Shown in pieces: positions 56,065-64,000 of a stretch of DNA of 64,000 nt. Source of the stretch: Thalassovita aquimarina (GTDB taxonomy: Bacteria > Pseudomonadota > Alphaproteobacteria > Rhodobacterales > Rhodobacteraceae); assembly GCF_018219815.1 (NCBI RefSeq), contig NZ_JADMKU010000008.1, positions 100,810 to 164,809 of the forward strand, in the 5' to 3' direction. Under the pieces are notes generated by a model. The model was not told the DNA's origin. It saw nothing but the letters and a program-made list of their open reading frames with translations, and searched no databases. The position numbers were made by a program, and so were the translations under genes. Every line of letters starts with the position of its first letter. Position 1 is the stretch's first letter.

Positions 56065-56645
56065 GACAGAATCAGAAAACCCGCGATCGCATCCTCACCG
56101 CCGCCTGGCAGCTTCTCGAATCCGGCGGCACCGTCCGGATGTCCGATATCGCCAAAAAAGCCGGGATCAGCCGGCAGGCGCTTTACCTGCACTTCCCCAC
56201 ACGGGCCGATCTTCTGGTTGCCACCACCCGGCACCTTGATCTTGTGAAAAACGTAGACGAACGCCTTGCGGCCAGCCGGGCGGCCGCATCGGGCCGCGAA
56301 AGGCTGGCCCTGTTCGTCGAGGCATGGGGCAATTACATCCCCGAAATCTATGGCGTGGCACGCGCCCTGATGGCGATGGAAGACAGCGACGAAGAAGCCC
56401 GCAACGCCTGGGCCGACCGGATGCGCGCGGTCCGCGAAGGGTGCGCCGCCGCCGTCATGATGATCGAGGCCGACGGGCTGCTCGCACCGCATCTGAGCCG
56501 GGATACGGCGACGGATCTGATCTGGACCCTGCTGTCGGTCCCCAACTGGGAACGTCTGCGGCTGAACTGTGGCTGGTCGCAACAGGCCTATATCGCAGAA
56601 ATGAAACGGCTGACCGAGGCGGCGATCATCGCGCCCGGCGGCTGA
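56058..56645 (+). CDS. TetR/AcrR family transcriptional regulator
   Basis: 195 residues. The HTH is NQKTRDRILTAAWQLLESGGTVRMSDIAKKAGISRQALYLHFPTRADLL. The C-terminal domain resembles TetR regulators of stress-type reductases. Its start codon lies inside the third copy of the palindrome, so binding there would block its own transcription. Confidence 0.94.
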   Translation: MSRQNQKTRDRILTAAWQLLESGGTVRMSDIAKKAGISRQALYLHFPTRADLLVATTRHLDLVKNVDERLAASRAAASGRERLALFVEAWGNYIPEIYGVARALMAMEDSDEEARNAWADRMRAVREGCAAAVMMIEADGLLAPHLSRDTATDLIWTLLSVPNWERLRLNCGWSQQAYIAEMKRLTEAAIIAPGG

Positions 56646-56681
56646 GAATTCGCCCCCGTCCCTTCCTTTGGTCAGGTCGTC

Positions 56682-56710
56682 TTGACTTGCCCTCTCCGCC
56701 CGACCATTAA
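56682..56710 (+). promoter_or_regulatory. Sigma-70 promoter of thrS
   Basis: TTGACT (56682-56687), 17 nt, CATTAA (56705-56710), giving a leader of about 60 nt before thrS. No T-box or other leader structure seen. Confidence 0.6.
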
Positions 56711-56775
56711 GGGCGCGAGCATATAACCCGCAACCGGGCGTTCCGTGGGCGCCAAACTGACGAGGAGGCCAAGAA

Positions 56776-58722
56776 ATGGCTGAAGTCACCCTTACTTTCC
56801 CCGATGGCAATTCGCGCGCATTCGAAGCCGGGATCACCCCCGCCGAAGTCGCTGCCGGTATTTCCAAATCCCTGTCGAAAAAGGCGATCAGCGCGACCGT
56901 GAACGGCGCGCATTGGGACCTGCAATGGCCGATCGTTGAGGACGCAAGCATCGCCATCAACACCATGCAGGACGACGAACCGGCGCTGGAACTTATCCGT
57001 CACGACCTGGCGCATGTGATGGCCCGCGCGGTGCAGGATATCTGGCCCGACGTGAAGGTCACCATCGGCCCGGTCCGCGATTACGGCTGGTTCTACGATT
57101 TCGACCGCGAAGAACCGTTCACCCCCGAAGACCTGGGCCGGATCGAAGCGCGGATGAAGGAAATCATAAACGCCCGCGAGGACGTGAAGACCGAGGTCTG
57201 GGATCGTGCCCGCGCGATCGAGCATTACCGTGGCACCGGTGAGCCCTACAAGATCGAGCTGATCGACCGCATCCCCGAAGGCGAAGACATCCGTATGTAC
57301 TGGCACGGCGAATGGATGGACCTGTGCCGCGGCCCGCACCTGCAAAGCACCGGCCAGCTACCCGCCGACGCCTTCAAGCTGACCCATGTGGCCGGCGCCT
57401 ACTGGCTGGGCGACAACACCCGCCCGATGCTGCAGCGGATTTATGGCGTGGCCTTCAAGGACCGCAAGGCGCTGAAGGCGCACATGACCATGCTGGAAGA
57501 GGCCGCCAAGCGCGACCACCGCAAGCTGGGCCGCGAAATGGACCTGTTCCACATGCAGGAAGAAGCCCCCGGTCAGGTGTTCTGGCACCCGAACGGCTGG
57601 CGCATCTATACCACGCTGCAGGATTACATGCGCCGGCAGCAGCAGAAGGGCGGCTATGTCGAGGTCAACACCCCCCAGGTGGTCGACCGCAAGCTGTGGG
57701 AAGCGTCGGGCCACTGGGAGAAATACCAGGAAAACATGTTCATCGTCGAAGTGGACGAGGAACACGCCCGCGAAAAGGCGATCAACGCGCTGAAGCCGAT
57801 GAACTGTCCCTGTCACGTGCAGATCTTCAATCAGGGCCTCAAGTCCTACCGCGATCTGCCCCTGCGCATGGCCGAATTCGGTTCCTGCAACCGTTACGAA
57901 CCCTCGGGCGCGCTGCACGGGATCATGCGGGTGCGCGGATTTACCCAGGACGATGCGCATATCTTCTGCGCCGAGGATCAGATCGAGGCCGAGACCAAGA
58001 AGTTCATCGAATTCCTGTCTGCGATCTATAAGGACCTCGGATTCGAGAAGTTCGCGGTGAAGTTTTCCGACCGCCCCGACACCCGCGCCGGTTCGGACGA
58101 AGTGTGGGACAAGGCGGAAACCGCGCTGAAACATGCCACCGTGTCGGCCGGGTACGATTTCGAACTGAATCCGGGCGAAGGCGCGTTCTACGGCCCGAAG
58201 CTGGAATTCGTGCTGACCGACGCGATCGGGCGCGACTGGCAATGCGGCACGCTGCAGGTGGATTTCGTGCTGCCCGAACGACTGGACGCGCATTACATCG
58301 GATCGGACGGCGAAAAGCACCGCCCCGTGATGCTGCACCGCGCGGTACTGGGATCGTTCGAACGCTTCATCGGCATCCTGATCGAAAGCAACGCCGGCAA
58401 GCTACCGTTCTGGATCGCCCCGCGCCAGGTGGTGGTGGCCGCCATCGTGTCGGACGCCGACGATTACTGCCTTGAAGTTGTCGAGGCGCTGAAAGCCGCG
58501 GGCATCCGTGCCGAGGCCGACCTGCGCAACGAGAAGATCAATTACAAGGTGCGCGAACACAGCCTCGGCAAGGTGCCGGTGATCCTGGCCTGCGGCATGA
58601 AAGAGGTCGAGGACCGCAGCGTGTCGGTCCGCCGCTTGGGCGAGAAGCAAACATCGGTCACAACTCTGGACGAGATCGTGAGCCAGTTGCGGACCGAGGC
58701 AACGCCGCCCGACCTTCTGTAA
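56776..58722 (+). CDS. thrS: Threonyl-tRNA synthetase
   Basis: 648 residues. The N-terminal TGS domain (about 1-63), the editing/SAD domain with [17 protein letters not shown], and the class-II catalytic core with zinc Cys in [43 protein letters not shown] and [14 protein letters not shown] are all present, followed by the anticodon-binding domain. GAGGAGGCC lies 6 nt before the ATG. Full length. Confidence 0.98.
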   Translation: MAEVTLTFPDGNSRAFEAGITPAEVAAGISKSLSKKAISATVNGAHWDLQWPIVEDASIAINTMQDDEPALELIRHDLAHVMARAVQDIWPDVKVTIGPVRDYGWFYDFDREEPFTPEDLGRIEARMKEIINAREDVKTEVWDRARAIEHYRGTGEPYKIELIDRIPEGEDIRMYWHGEWMDLCRGPHLQSTGQLPADAFKLTHVAGAYWLGDNTRPMLQRIYGVAFKDRKALKAHMTMLEEAAKRDHRKLGREMDLFHMQEEAPGQVFWHPNGWRIYTTLQDYMRRQQQKGGYVEVNTPQVVDRKLWEASGHWEKYQENMFIVEVDEEHAREKAINALKPMNCPCHVQIFNQGLKSYRDLPLRMAEFGSCNRYEPSGALHGIMRVRGFTQDDAHIFCAEDQIEAETKKFIEFLSAIYKDLGFEKFAVKFSDRPDTRAGSDEVWDKAETALKHATVSAGYDFELNPGEGAFYGPKLEFVLTDAIGRDWQCGTLQVDFVLPERLDAHYIGSDGEKHRPVMLHRAVLGSFERFIGILIESNAGKLPFWIAPRQVVVAAIVSDADDYCLEVVEALKAAGIRAEADLRNEKINYKVREHSLGKVPVILACGMKEVEDRSVSVRRLGEKQTSVTTLDEIVSQLRTEATPPDLL

Positions 58723-58740
58723 CAATCGAAAAAAACTTTC

Positions 58741-58773
58741 ACGGCCCGCGACGGAAATCCCGCCGCGGGCCGT
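58741..58773 (+). terminator. Hairpin after thrS
   Basis: ACGGCCCGCG (58741-58750) and CGCGGGCCGT (58764-58773) form a perfect 10-bp stem with a 13-nt loop. Only a weak T-run (AACATTTC) follows on the + strand, while AAAAAAACTTTC precedes it. Confidence 0.65.
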
Positions 58774-58935
58774 AACATTTCTGGGATTTTCCGCCGATAT
58801 CGCACCCCCGGCGCTCACACGGGCACACGCACGCGTGAAGCACAGGCTCGTGAGTGGCCTGTTACGCCGCTCATTCCCTAGGTTTTTCGCATCGCCACCG
58901 AGCGATCTGGATTTGGAACCGAAAGGGAAGAGAAA

Positions 58936-59247
58936 ATGTCCAATACGATGAAGACCCTCGCCGTCGTCGGCGCCGTTGCCACCGCGCTGTCCGCCCACGC
59001 CACCACCGCTAGCGCCGATGGCGCCAAGGAAAAATGCTTCGGCGTCGCGCTGGCCGGTCAGAACGACTGCGCTGCCGGGCCGGGCACCACCTGCGCCGGC
59101 ACCGCGAAAGTCGATTACCAGGGCAATTCCTGGAAACTGGTCGACGCCGGCACATGCATGGATATCGAACTGCCCGCGATGGCAGACGGCACCATGCGCC
59201 ACGGATCGCTGGAAGCGCTGGACCGCGACCTTCCGATGGACGGCTAA
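58936..59247 (+). CDS. bufA1: BufA1-type bufferin precursor (DUF2282)
   Basis: 103 residues. Sec signal peptide (about 1-27, ending ATTASA), then [17 protein letters not shown]...[24 protein letters not shown] with four conserved Cys at 34, 45, 53 and 74. This is the DUF2282 bufferin layout: ribosomally made peptides whose Cys are modified, probably to thiooxazoles, to bind copper in the periplasm. It is the first gene of a four-gene operon whose remaining genes fit modification and support. Confidence 0.9.
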   Translation: MSNTMKTLAVVGAVATALSAHATTASADGAKEKCFGVALAGQNDCAAGPGTTCAGTAKVDYQGNSWKLVDAGTCMDIELPAMADGTMRHGSLEALDRDLPMDG

Positions 59248-59256
59248 GGCCATTTT

Positions 59257-59284
59257 CGGGGCGGGTCATCCCGCCCCGATTTTC
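59257..59284 (+). terminator. Intra-operon hairpin between bufA1 and bufB
   Basis: CGGGGCGGG (59257-59265), TCAT loop, CCCGCCCCG (59270-59278), then ATTTTC. The perfect 9-bp GC stem with a short T-run should terminate part of the transcripts, keeping precursor message above enzyme message. Confidence 0.75.
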
Positions 59285-59303
59285 AATGCCGGGGGAAAGA
59301 GCC

Positions 59304-60152
59304 ATGTTCGACCAAGCCAACACCCTGCCCGCCGCACCGGGCGTCGGGTACAAGCCGCAGCACTACAGCGATATCCTGAACGATGCGGGACCGGTGCGCT
59401 GGCTGGAAATCCATGCGGAAAACTACATGGGCGACGGCGGCCGTCCGATCGCGCAACTGCGGTTCCTGGCCGATCGGTTCCCGATCTCGGTCCATGGCGT
59501 CGGGCTTTCCATCGGCGGTGAAGGGCCGCTTGATCCGTCGCATCTGGCCCGTTTGAAATATCTCTGCGACTGGCTGGACCCCGCCAGCTTTTCCGAACAC
59601 CTGGCATGGTCGACCCATGACAGCGCCTTTCTGAACGACCTTCTGCCGCTGCCTTATACGGCTGCCACGCTGGCCCGTGTCTGCGATCATATAGATCAGG
59701 TGCAGGAACTGCTGGGCCGCCGGATGCTACTGGAAAACCCGTCCTCCTACCTGGCCTTCGCAGAATCGACCTATGACGAACCCGAGTTTCTGGCCGAAGT
59801 GTCCAAACGCACCGGCTGCGGATTGCTTTTGGATGTGAACAACATCTTCGTGTCGGCCACCAACCTCAACTATGACCCGCGCGCCTATGTCGATGCCTTC
59901 GCGCTCGATCAGGTCGGCGAAATCCATCTTGGGGGCCATGACGAGGATGAAGACGATCACGGCGCGCCCCTGCTGATCGACAGCCACGGGAGCGAGGTCG
60001 CCGATCTGGTCTGGACCCTGCTCGATTACGTGCTCGATCGTTCCGGCCCGCGCCCCACCCTGATCGAATGGGATACCGACGTGCCCGACTGGGCCACGCT
60101 GGCCGGAGAGGCCACCCGCGCCGAGACCGCGCTGGAAAAGGTGCCGGCATGA
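59304..60152 (+). CDS. bufB: MNIO-family peptide-modifying enzyme BufB (DUF692)
   Basis: 282 residues from MFDQANTLPAAPGVGYKPQHY with GGGGGAAAGA upstream. The TIM-barrel DUF692 family has metal ligands in ISVHGVGLSIG, FSEHLAWS, LLENPSSY, GLLLDVNNIFVSATN and GEIHLGGHDE. It uses a multinuclear iron centre to oxidise Cys of the partner peptide. It is coupled to bufC by a 4-bp overlap. Confidence 0.92.
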   Translation: MFDQANTLPAAPGVGYKPQHYSDILNDAGPVRWLEIHAENYMGDGGRPIAQLRFLADRFPISVHGVGLSIGGEGPLDPSHLARLKYLCDWLDPASFSEHLAWSTHDSAFLNDLLPLPYTAATLARVCDHIDQVQELLGRRMLLENPSSYLAFAESTYDEPEFLAEVSKRTGCGLLLDVNNIFVSATNLNYDPRAYVDAFALDQVGEIHLGGHDEDEDDHGAPLLIDSHGSEVADLVWTLLDYVLDRSGPRPTLIEWDTDVPDWATLAGEATRAETALEKVPA

Positions 60153-60892
60153 CCCAGACGGATTTCAGCCAGGCGATTTTCGACCCTGCCCGCCCGGTCC
60201 CCGACAGGTTGACCGACGCGGCCGACCGTCCTGCGGGCAAGCGGTTTTCGGTTTATCGCAACAATGTGACCGTATCGCTGAAAGAGGCGCTGGAAACCGG
60301 GTTCCCGGCCACCGCCCGGCTCTTGGGAGAGGCGAATTTCGACGCGGTGGCAAAGGGATACCTGCGCGCCCACCCGCCGCAATCGCCGCTGATGATGCTG
60401 TTCGGGGATGGTTTCGCCGAATACATCGCCGCCATTCCGGCGCTGAAATCGCTTGGCTACCTGCCCGATGTGGCGCGGGTGGAATACGCGATGCGGCAAT
60501 CCTACCACGCCGCCGATGCCGCGCCTTTGGACCCGGCGAAACTTGCCGGACTGACGCCCGAAGCCCTGAACAGGGCGCGGCTGAGCTTTGCCCCTGCGGT
60601 GCGGCTGGTCCTCTCGGACTGGCCGGTCCACGCGATCCGGCAAAAGGCGCTGGAGCCAAACGCCCCCAACCCGCCCGGCAGCGCCCAACCGGTGCTGATC
60701 ACCCGCCCGCAATACGACCCCGACCTGCAACCGTTGTCGCCAGACCAAGCTGCGCTGATCGCCGCGCTGATGTCCGGAATGCCGCTGTCGCGGGCGATGA
60801 CAGAGGTGCCCAAAGCCGACCTGGGTGCCGTTTTGACCCTGCTTCTGGCGCAATCCGCGCTGACCGATATCGATGTGGAGGACCCCAAATGA
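60149..60892 (+). CDS. bufC: BufC partner protein (DUF2063, putative DNA-binding domain name)
   Basis: 247 residues. The N-terminal DUF2063 domain (FSVYRNNVTVSLKEALETGFPATARLLGEANFDAVAKGYLRAHPPQSPLMMLFGDGFAEYI) is the usual partner of DUF692 enzymes and is thought to present the substrate peptide. Despite the family's annotation as DNA-binding, a recognition role is better supported by context. Overlaps both neighbours by 4 bp. Confidence 0.9.
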   Translation: MTQTDFSQAIFDPARPVPDRLTDAADRPAGKRFSVYRNNVTVSLKEALETGFPATARLLGEANFDAVAKGYLRAHPPQSPLMMLFGDGFAEYIAAIPALKSLGYLPDVARVEYAMRQSYHAADAAPLDPAKLAGLTPEALNRARLSFAPAVRLVLSDWPVHAIRQKALEPNAPNPPGSAQPVLITRPQYDPDLQPLSPDQAALIAALMSGMPLSRAMTEVPKADLGAVLTLLLAQSALTDIDVEDPK

Positions 60893-61467
60893 ACGCCCTG
60901 ATCACAACCTATGCCGCCCTTGCCGACCGGTTGGACCGGAACGAATGGGTCCTGCCCACGCTGACCCGGTTTCTGTTCGCCGCCACGCTTCTGGGGTATT
61001 TCTGGGCCTCGGCCCTGACCAAGCTGGGCGATGGTGTGCTAGGCTTCCTCAACCCCTCGACCGGCGCCTATGCGCAGATTTTCCCCAAGGCATTCGAGGC
61101 CGTTGGCTATGACAGTAGCCAGCTGAACCTGTTCCACTGGGCGGTGACCGTGGCCGGGACCTGGGCCGAATTCATCCTGCCCGCGCTGATCGTGCTGGGA
61201 CTGTTCACCCGCCTGTCGGCGCTTGGCATGATCGGCTTTGTCACCCTGCAATCCCTGACCGACCTCTATGGCCACGGCGGCATTCAACATGCCGAAACGC
61301 TGGGCGCTTGGTTCGACCGGATGCCCGACGGGGTAATCCTGGACCAGCGCGGGTTCTGGGTTCTGGCGCTGATCCTGCTGGTGATGAAAGGCGCCGGTCC
61401 GCTGTCTCTGGACCGGCTTCTGGTCAGAAATGCGCCTTCGGTTCGTCCGGTTTCCCAGCCGCAATAG
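60889..61467 (+). CDS. DoxX family membrane protein
   Basis: 192 residues with four membrane helices (about 26-45, 74-100, 102-122, 152-170) and the DoxX pattern TRFLFAATLLGYFWASALTKLGDG and AEFILPALIVLGLFTRLSALGMIGF. Last gene of the buf operon, as in other bufferin loci; the role may be redox or metal related. Its last 44 bp overlap the convergent downstream gene. Confidence 0.9.
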   Translation: MNALITTYAALADRLDRNEWVLPTLTRFLFAATLLGYFWASALTKLGDGVLGFLNPSTGAYAQIFPKAFEAVGYDSSQLNLFHWAVTVAGTWAEFILPALIVLGLFTRLSALGMIGFVTLQSLTDLYGHGGIQHAETLGAWFDRMPDGVILDQRGFWVLALILLVMKGAGPLSLDRLLVRNAPSVRPVSQPQ

Positions 61468-61792
61468 CCAAGAGGCCGCCGATCCCGACGAAGCCGATCG
61501 GGAACATGGTGAAGGCGTTGAAGCCGAAGGCATAGATCATCCCCGCCGCCGACAGCAGCATCAGGACACCGCCCCACAGCGCCCGCGCCCGCGCCATCGC
61601 CCCGCCGGCGATCGCCAGCAGCGGCGAAACGAAGCTGGCCGCGCGGATGATTTCGGGATTGGTGACCTGTTCGAACAGCCCCTCAACCTCGCCGTAGCGG
61701 TCGATCATCTCGGTATAGCCGTAGCTGAAAAAGCCCACGATCATGCCGATGATCCCGCCGATGATACCCAGCATCAGGGCCGCGTTGCGCAT
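61424..61792 (-). CDS. DUF4064-like membrane protein
   Basis: 122 residues with four helices (LMLGIIGGIIGMIVGFFSYG; SFVSPLLAIAGGAMA; WGGVLMLLSAAGMIYAFG; MFPIGFVGIGGLLAIAAG). This helix and Gly pattern fits DUF4064. It overlaps doxX tail to tail by 44 bp, so the two mRNAs would be complementary there. Confidence 0.7.
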   Translation of the reverse strand: MRNAALMLGIIGGIIGMIVGFFSYGYTEMIDRYGEVEGLFEQVTNPEIIRAASFVSPLLAIAGGAMARARALWGGVLMLLSAAGMIYAFGFNAFTMFPIGFVGIGGLLAIAAGKPDEPKAHF

Positions 61793-61837
61793 GTCCGGTC
61801 CTCCATTCGTCCGTCACAGCAAATAAGCATGCCGGAC

Positions 61838-62158
61838 CTATTTGCCAAGCAGCGCCGCCTGCACGTCCTTGCCCCAGCCCAGGTGCATCGCGCCCTGGTC
61901 ATCGACGATCAGCGGCCGCTTCATCAGCGCCGGGTGTTCCGCAAGAAGCTCCAGCGCCGGGCGGGCGCGTTCGACTTCGTCGAGCCCGCGCCAGGTGGTC
62001 GAACGGGTATTCACAAGCGCCGCGCCGAATTGCGCGTAAGCCGCCGCCCGCAGGCCCGGGTCCATCGGATCGGCCCGGATATCGACCAGAACGGCGCCGT
62101 CCAGCGCCTTGGCCGCCTTGCGGCAGGTATCGCAGTTTTTCAGCCCGTAGAGTCTCAT
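61838..62158 (-). CDS. ArsC/Spx/YffB family thioredoxin-like protein
   Basis: 106 residues from MRLYGLKNCDTC with AAGG upstream. The redox-type NCDTCRKA (C-x-x-C), VNTRSTTWRGLD and ALMKRPLIVDDQGAMHLGW match the YffB/ArsC-like branch. It is probably a glutathione-dependent thiol reductase rather than a true arsenate reductase; there is no ars context. Confidence 0.88.
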   Translation of the reverse strand: MRLYGLKNCDTCRKAAKALDGAVLVDIRADPMDPGLRAAAYAQFGAALVNTRSTTWRGLDEVERARPALELLAEHPALMKRPLIVDDQGAMHLGWGKDVQAALLGK

Positions 62159-62379
62159 TTCACAGCCTTCCTTTGTCGTTTCATGCATCAATAACGATCA
62201 TTTCTCAGGCCTTCACCACTCTTTTGCTTGATTTTTACGTTCGCGCTGCAACACTCGAAAGCGTGACATAGGCAATGGCAGGCCCGTACAAGGATCATAT
62301 TTCAGGAATTGCTGTCATGCCGACGTGACATGGGCCCCGCATTGACAGGGGGAAGAACGGCAAAAAGGAGACACGGAAA

Positions 62380-62586
62380 ATGCCGACGGGCACCGTGAAA
62401 TGGTTTAACACCACCAAAGGTTATGGATTTATTGCTCCCGATGACGGGGGTAAGGACATATTCGTGCACATCTCGGCCGTGGAACGGTCGGGGCTGACCG
62501 GTCTGGCCGACGATCAGAAGGTCGGGTTCGAATTGATCGACGGGCGCGACGGCAGGCAGATGGCCGGCGACCTCAAACTGCTTTGA
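62380..62586 (+). CDS. Cold-shock protein (CspA family)
   Basis: 68 residues, a single cold-shock domain with RNP1 KGYGFI and RNP2 DIFVHIS, and GTVKWFN at the N-terminus. AAAGGAG precedes the start. The 221-bp upstream gap contains two GTGACAT elements (about 62262 and 62325) and a TGTCA-N8-TGACA inverted repeat (62313-62330), and may form a structured cold-shock leader. Confidence 0.95.
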   Translation: MPTGTVKWFNTTKGYGFIAPDDGGKDIFVHISAVERSGLTGLADDQKVGFELIDGRDGRQMAGDLKLL

Positions 62587-62593
62587 AGACAGC

Positions 62594-62619
62594 GGCCGGG
62601 GGGCGAAGCATCCCCGGCC
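62594..62619 (+). terminator. Hairpin after the cold-shock gene
   Basis: GGCCGGGG (62594-62601) pairs with CCCCGGCC (62612-62619); a weak T-containing stretch (GGGATTTCATT) follows. Convergent with the next gene. Confidence 0.6.
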
Positions 62620-62625
62620 GGGATT

Positions 62626-62906
62626 TCATTCCATGTAGCAGCCCTTTTCGCCCTCGGGGCAGATCGCGCCGGACTTGGCGCGGTAAGGTCTTGTGCTGAC
62701 AGCGTTTTCGCGCATCCGGGAATAGTAGGTCCCGGTCTGGTTCGGGATGCCGCAGCAGATCACACCGTCGATCTGGATCGGCTGCAGCCCGTCGGGACAG
62801 TAGTTCGCGGTGGCGGCGAAGGGATAGATCTTCGGCTCCCCTTGACAGCCGCGGCGGGCACGAGCGCGGCGACGGTCAGGATGGACAGCCTGCGAAACGT
62901 GGTCAT
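62626..62906 (-). pseudogene. Frameshifted gene for a Cys-rich secreted protein
   Basis: Starts MTTFRRLSILTVAALVPAAA, a signal peptide, with GGGGGA upstream. In that frame it then runs into low-complexity sequence and stops at 62760. One base shift at about 62845-62850 opens GCQGEPKIYPFAATANYCPD, then VICCGIPNQTGTYYSRM and AICPEGEKGCYME ending at TGA 62626, with regular Cys spacing. The break falls at the signal-peptide boundary, so the intact form was probably a lipoprotein or disulfide-rich exported protein. The family is not recognised. Confidence 0.75.
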
Positions 62907-63078
62907 GGAAATCCCCCGGATCAATGGAAACAAATGATTAATGCGGGTCAGGGAAACGTCTGCCCTGCCCGGCTCAAAGCTCAATTTTGGGAAATACAGA
63001 GGCGCCGGAAACGCGCGGCAAAGCACCGTTTCCGGCATGCGGAGCCGCCCTTGGGCAACCCCGCTTTATCGTTTCAGA

Positions 63079-63390
63079 TCAATGATCTGACAGCTTTTCG
63101 AATTCGTCCGTGAGGCGCTGCTTCACCTTCTTGGCGGCCTGCCGCACCGCCACCGGAATCTCGGCCGCGTCATGATGGGCGGCATAGGGGCGCAGCCCTT
63201 CGGGGCGGGCTTCGACGGTGGCGCGGATGTCTTCGCCGCCCTTGGGGCCACGGGTATCCTTGATATGAACCTCGACCCGGGTCAGCCGACGGGCGATCGG
63301 GGCCAGCGCCTCGGTCACGATCTGTTCGCAGACCTCTGCGACCCGTTCGTCGCCGTTGATGTTGTGGTCGGTGTTGACCTGGATTTGCAT
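63079..63390 (-). CDS. HPF/RaiA family ribosome-associated protein
   Basis: 103 residues from MQIQVNTDHNINGDE, preceded by AAGGAGGGTGCG. The ribosomal S30AE-like fold has VTEALAPIARRLTRVEVHIKDTRGPKGG and ATVEARPEGLRPYAAHH. It lacks the long C-terminal dimerisation domain of long HPF, so it is a short-type factor that would bind the decoding centre in stationary phase. The tail EKLSDH is unremarkable. Confidence 0.85.
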   Translation of the reverse strand: MQIQVNTDHNINGDERVAEVCEQIVTEALAPIARRLTRVEVHIKDTRGPKGGEDIRATVEARPEGLRPYAAHHDAAEIPVAVRQAAKKVKQRLTDEFEKLSDH

Positions 63391-63926
63391 CGCGCACCCT
63401 CCTTTTGGTGTTTTTTTCAAGCTACAGTGATTCAGCTAAGCGCAGATTGATCTGGGACAAGAGTTTAGGGGAATTTGCGCGTTTTGTAGCCGAAAACGGT
63501 ACGGATGCCCGTAAGGGTTTGTTAACCAGTCGGAATCCCGGTTCGGGGATGGGAGGAGGAGGCGCCTCGGCCCCTACCGACAACTGCGCCACACGCACTG
63601 CCCCACCCAAATCACAGCACCCCGCCCGGTGGCACACCGGGCAGCCCCCGACCGCCCCAATGGGCGGGGGCTTCACCCCCACCCGCGGCCGGGGTCTGCC
63701 CTTCGCGCTTGGTTGGAATGGGGGAGTTTGGGGGTGGATTGTGGGGGCGTGAGGTCACGCAGCATATTGAGCGGCGGGATCAATGGTGCGTGCGAGCACG
63801 AACCCTACGGATTTCTACGTCTAATATTTTTTTATCCCAGATGTTCGTGAATTTCACCGACAACACGGAATGGATTCTCACTCAACTTTGAATCCTTTGC
63901 CTTTTTATATGACAGTCCACTTCCTA
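63391..63926. other. Noncoding gap before the insertion element
   Basis: 536 bp without a credible gene. The first 150 bp are the hpf upstream region. The middle is C-rich (63590-63700) with a GCCCCCGACCGCCCCAATGGGCGGGGGC hairpin. The last 120 bp are AT-rich, with TATTTTTTTATCC (63828-63840) and two GANTC sites (GATTC about 63871, GAATC about 63890). The drop in GC toward the element suggests remnants of imported DNA. Confidence 0.4.
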
Positions 63927-64000
63927 GGGTCAGGACCCATTGATTTCCGCCGGGTGGCGTGATTCACCGTTCGAAAAACGAGCGGTAAAATGTCTGACCT
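63927..64000 (+). mobile_element. Left end of an IS5-like insertion sequence
   Basis: GGGTCAGGACCCAT (63927-63940) resembles the terminal inverted repeat of IS5-family elements common in Rhodobacterales, preceded by CCTA that may include a TA or CTAG target site. About 60 bp further in is ATGTCTGACCT, which matches the usual start (MSDL) of their transposase. The element continues outside the window. Confidence 0.65.
63990..64000 (+). CDS. IS5-like transposase, first codons only
   Basis: ATG TCT GAC CT encodes MSDL and is cut by the window edge. Identification depends on the upstream repeat and my memory of how these transposases begin, so it is tentative. Confidence 0.5.

Noticed and set aside
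59304..60152. Methanobactin-type MbnB identity for the DUF692 enzyme
   Set aside because: The neighbouring precursor is a DUF2282 bufferin with a Sec signal, not a short MbnA peptide, and the partner is DUF2063 rather than MbnC.
62159..62379. Possible riboswitch before the cold-shock gene
   Set aside because: Inverted repeats are present but no known riboswitch core is visible; a temperature-responsive leader cannot be judged by eye.
63405..63752. Short open frame in the gap before the insertion element
   Set aside because: Composition is Gly/Pro/Thr-rich from C-rich DNA, with no start signal or motif.

Overview
The window is a stretch of chromosome from a GC-rich alphaproteobacterium, almost certainly a Rhodobacterales (Roseobacter/Paracoccaceae) organism. 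The evidence is the family content (nrdR-ribD, dnaG next to rpoD, hom near recJ, PhaR-regulated PHA genes, DUF2842, BufA/B/C), the GANTC-rich promoter of rpoD, and a recurring 'CGGGATATTT...GAAGAAG' intergenic motif that I associate with this group. Coding density is high, most operons use 4-bp ATGA overlaps, and there is no prophage or CRISPR array. The only mobile DNA is the start of an IS5-like element at the right edge.

Left part (1-8.4 kb): the 3' end of a capsule polysaccharide gene; nrdR-ribD; an alpha/beta hydrolase plus ECF41-type sigma factor operon preceded by a near-perfect ECF41 promoter; and two tandemly duplicated chemoreceptor genes that share promoter region, leader and terminator. 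8.4-21.8 kb: a hydrolase-OsmC fusion, YjbQ, dodecin, an HlyU-like protein, DUF4166 and a DUF393 gene broken by an in-frame amber codon; then rpoD and dnaG, a three-gene TadG/TadE-type operon, a TetR regulator and small membrane or lipoproteins.

21.8-31 kb is housekeeping: hom, recJ, two identical tRNA-Glu(TTC) genes flanking a YghU-type glutathione transferase, DUF2842-purA, secG and pyrG. 31-33.5 kb holds small stress-type proteins (DUF4274-like, DUF1330, two tandem TerB). 33.6-42 kb is one catabolic locus: a polar-amino-acid ABC transporter, two PuuA-like glutamine synthetases, a class-I amidotransferase and a PuuB-like FAD oxidase. This looks like a gamma-glutamylation route for an imported amine, with two TTTGATCAAA palindromes in its internal promoter.

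42-49 kb: a DegT aminotransferase, LysR, and the PHA granule locus phaR-phaP-phaC / phaZ with three exact CTGC-N3-GCAG PhaR sites. 49-56.7 kb: two more hydrolases, a VOC protein, a 4Fe-4S/SCP2 fusion with its HxlR regulator, Lrp/branched-chain aminotransferase, and a divergent TetR/NAD(P)-binding pair with three TTGAC-N5-GTCAA operators. 56.7-64 kb: thrS, a bufferin operon (bufA1-bufB-bufC-doxX) with an internal hairpin, an ArsC-like protein, a cold-shock protein, a frameshifted Cys-rich secreted protein, a ribosome hibernation factor, and the IS5-like element.

The most interesting systems are the ECF41 module with a hydrolase partner, the bufferin operon, the 4Fe-4S/SCP2-HxlR unit and several undescribed operator arrays.
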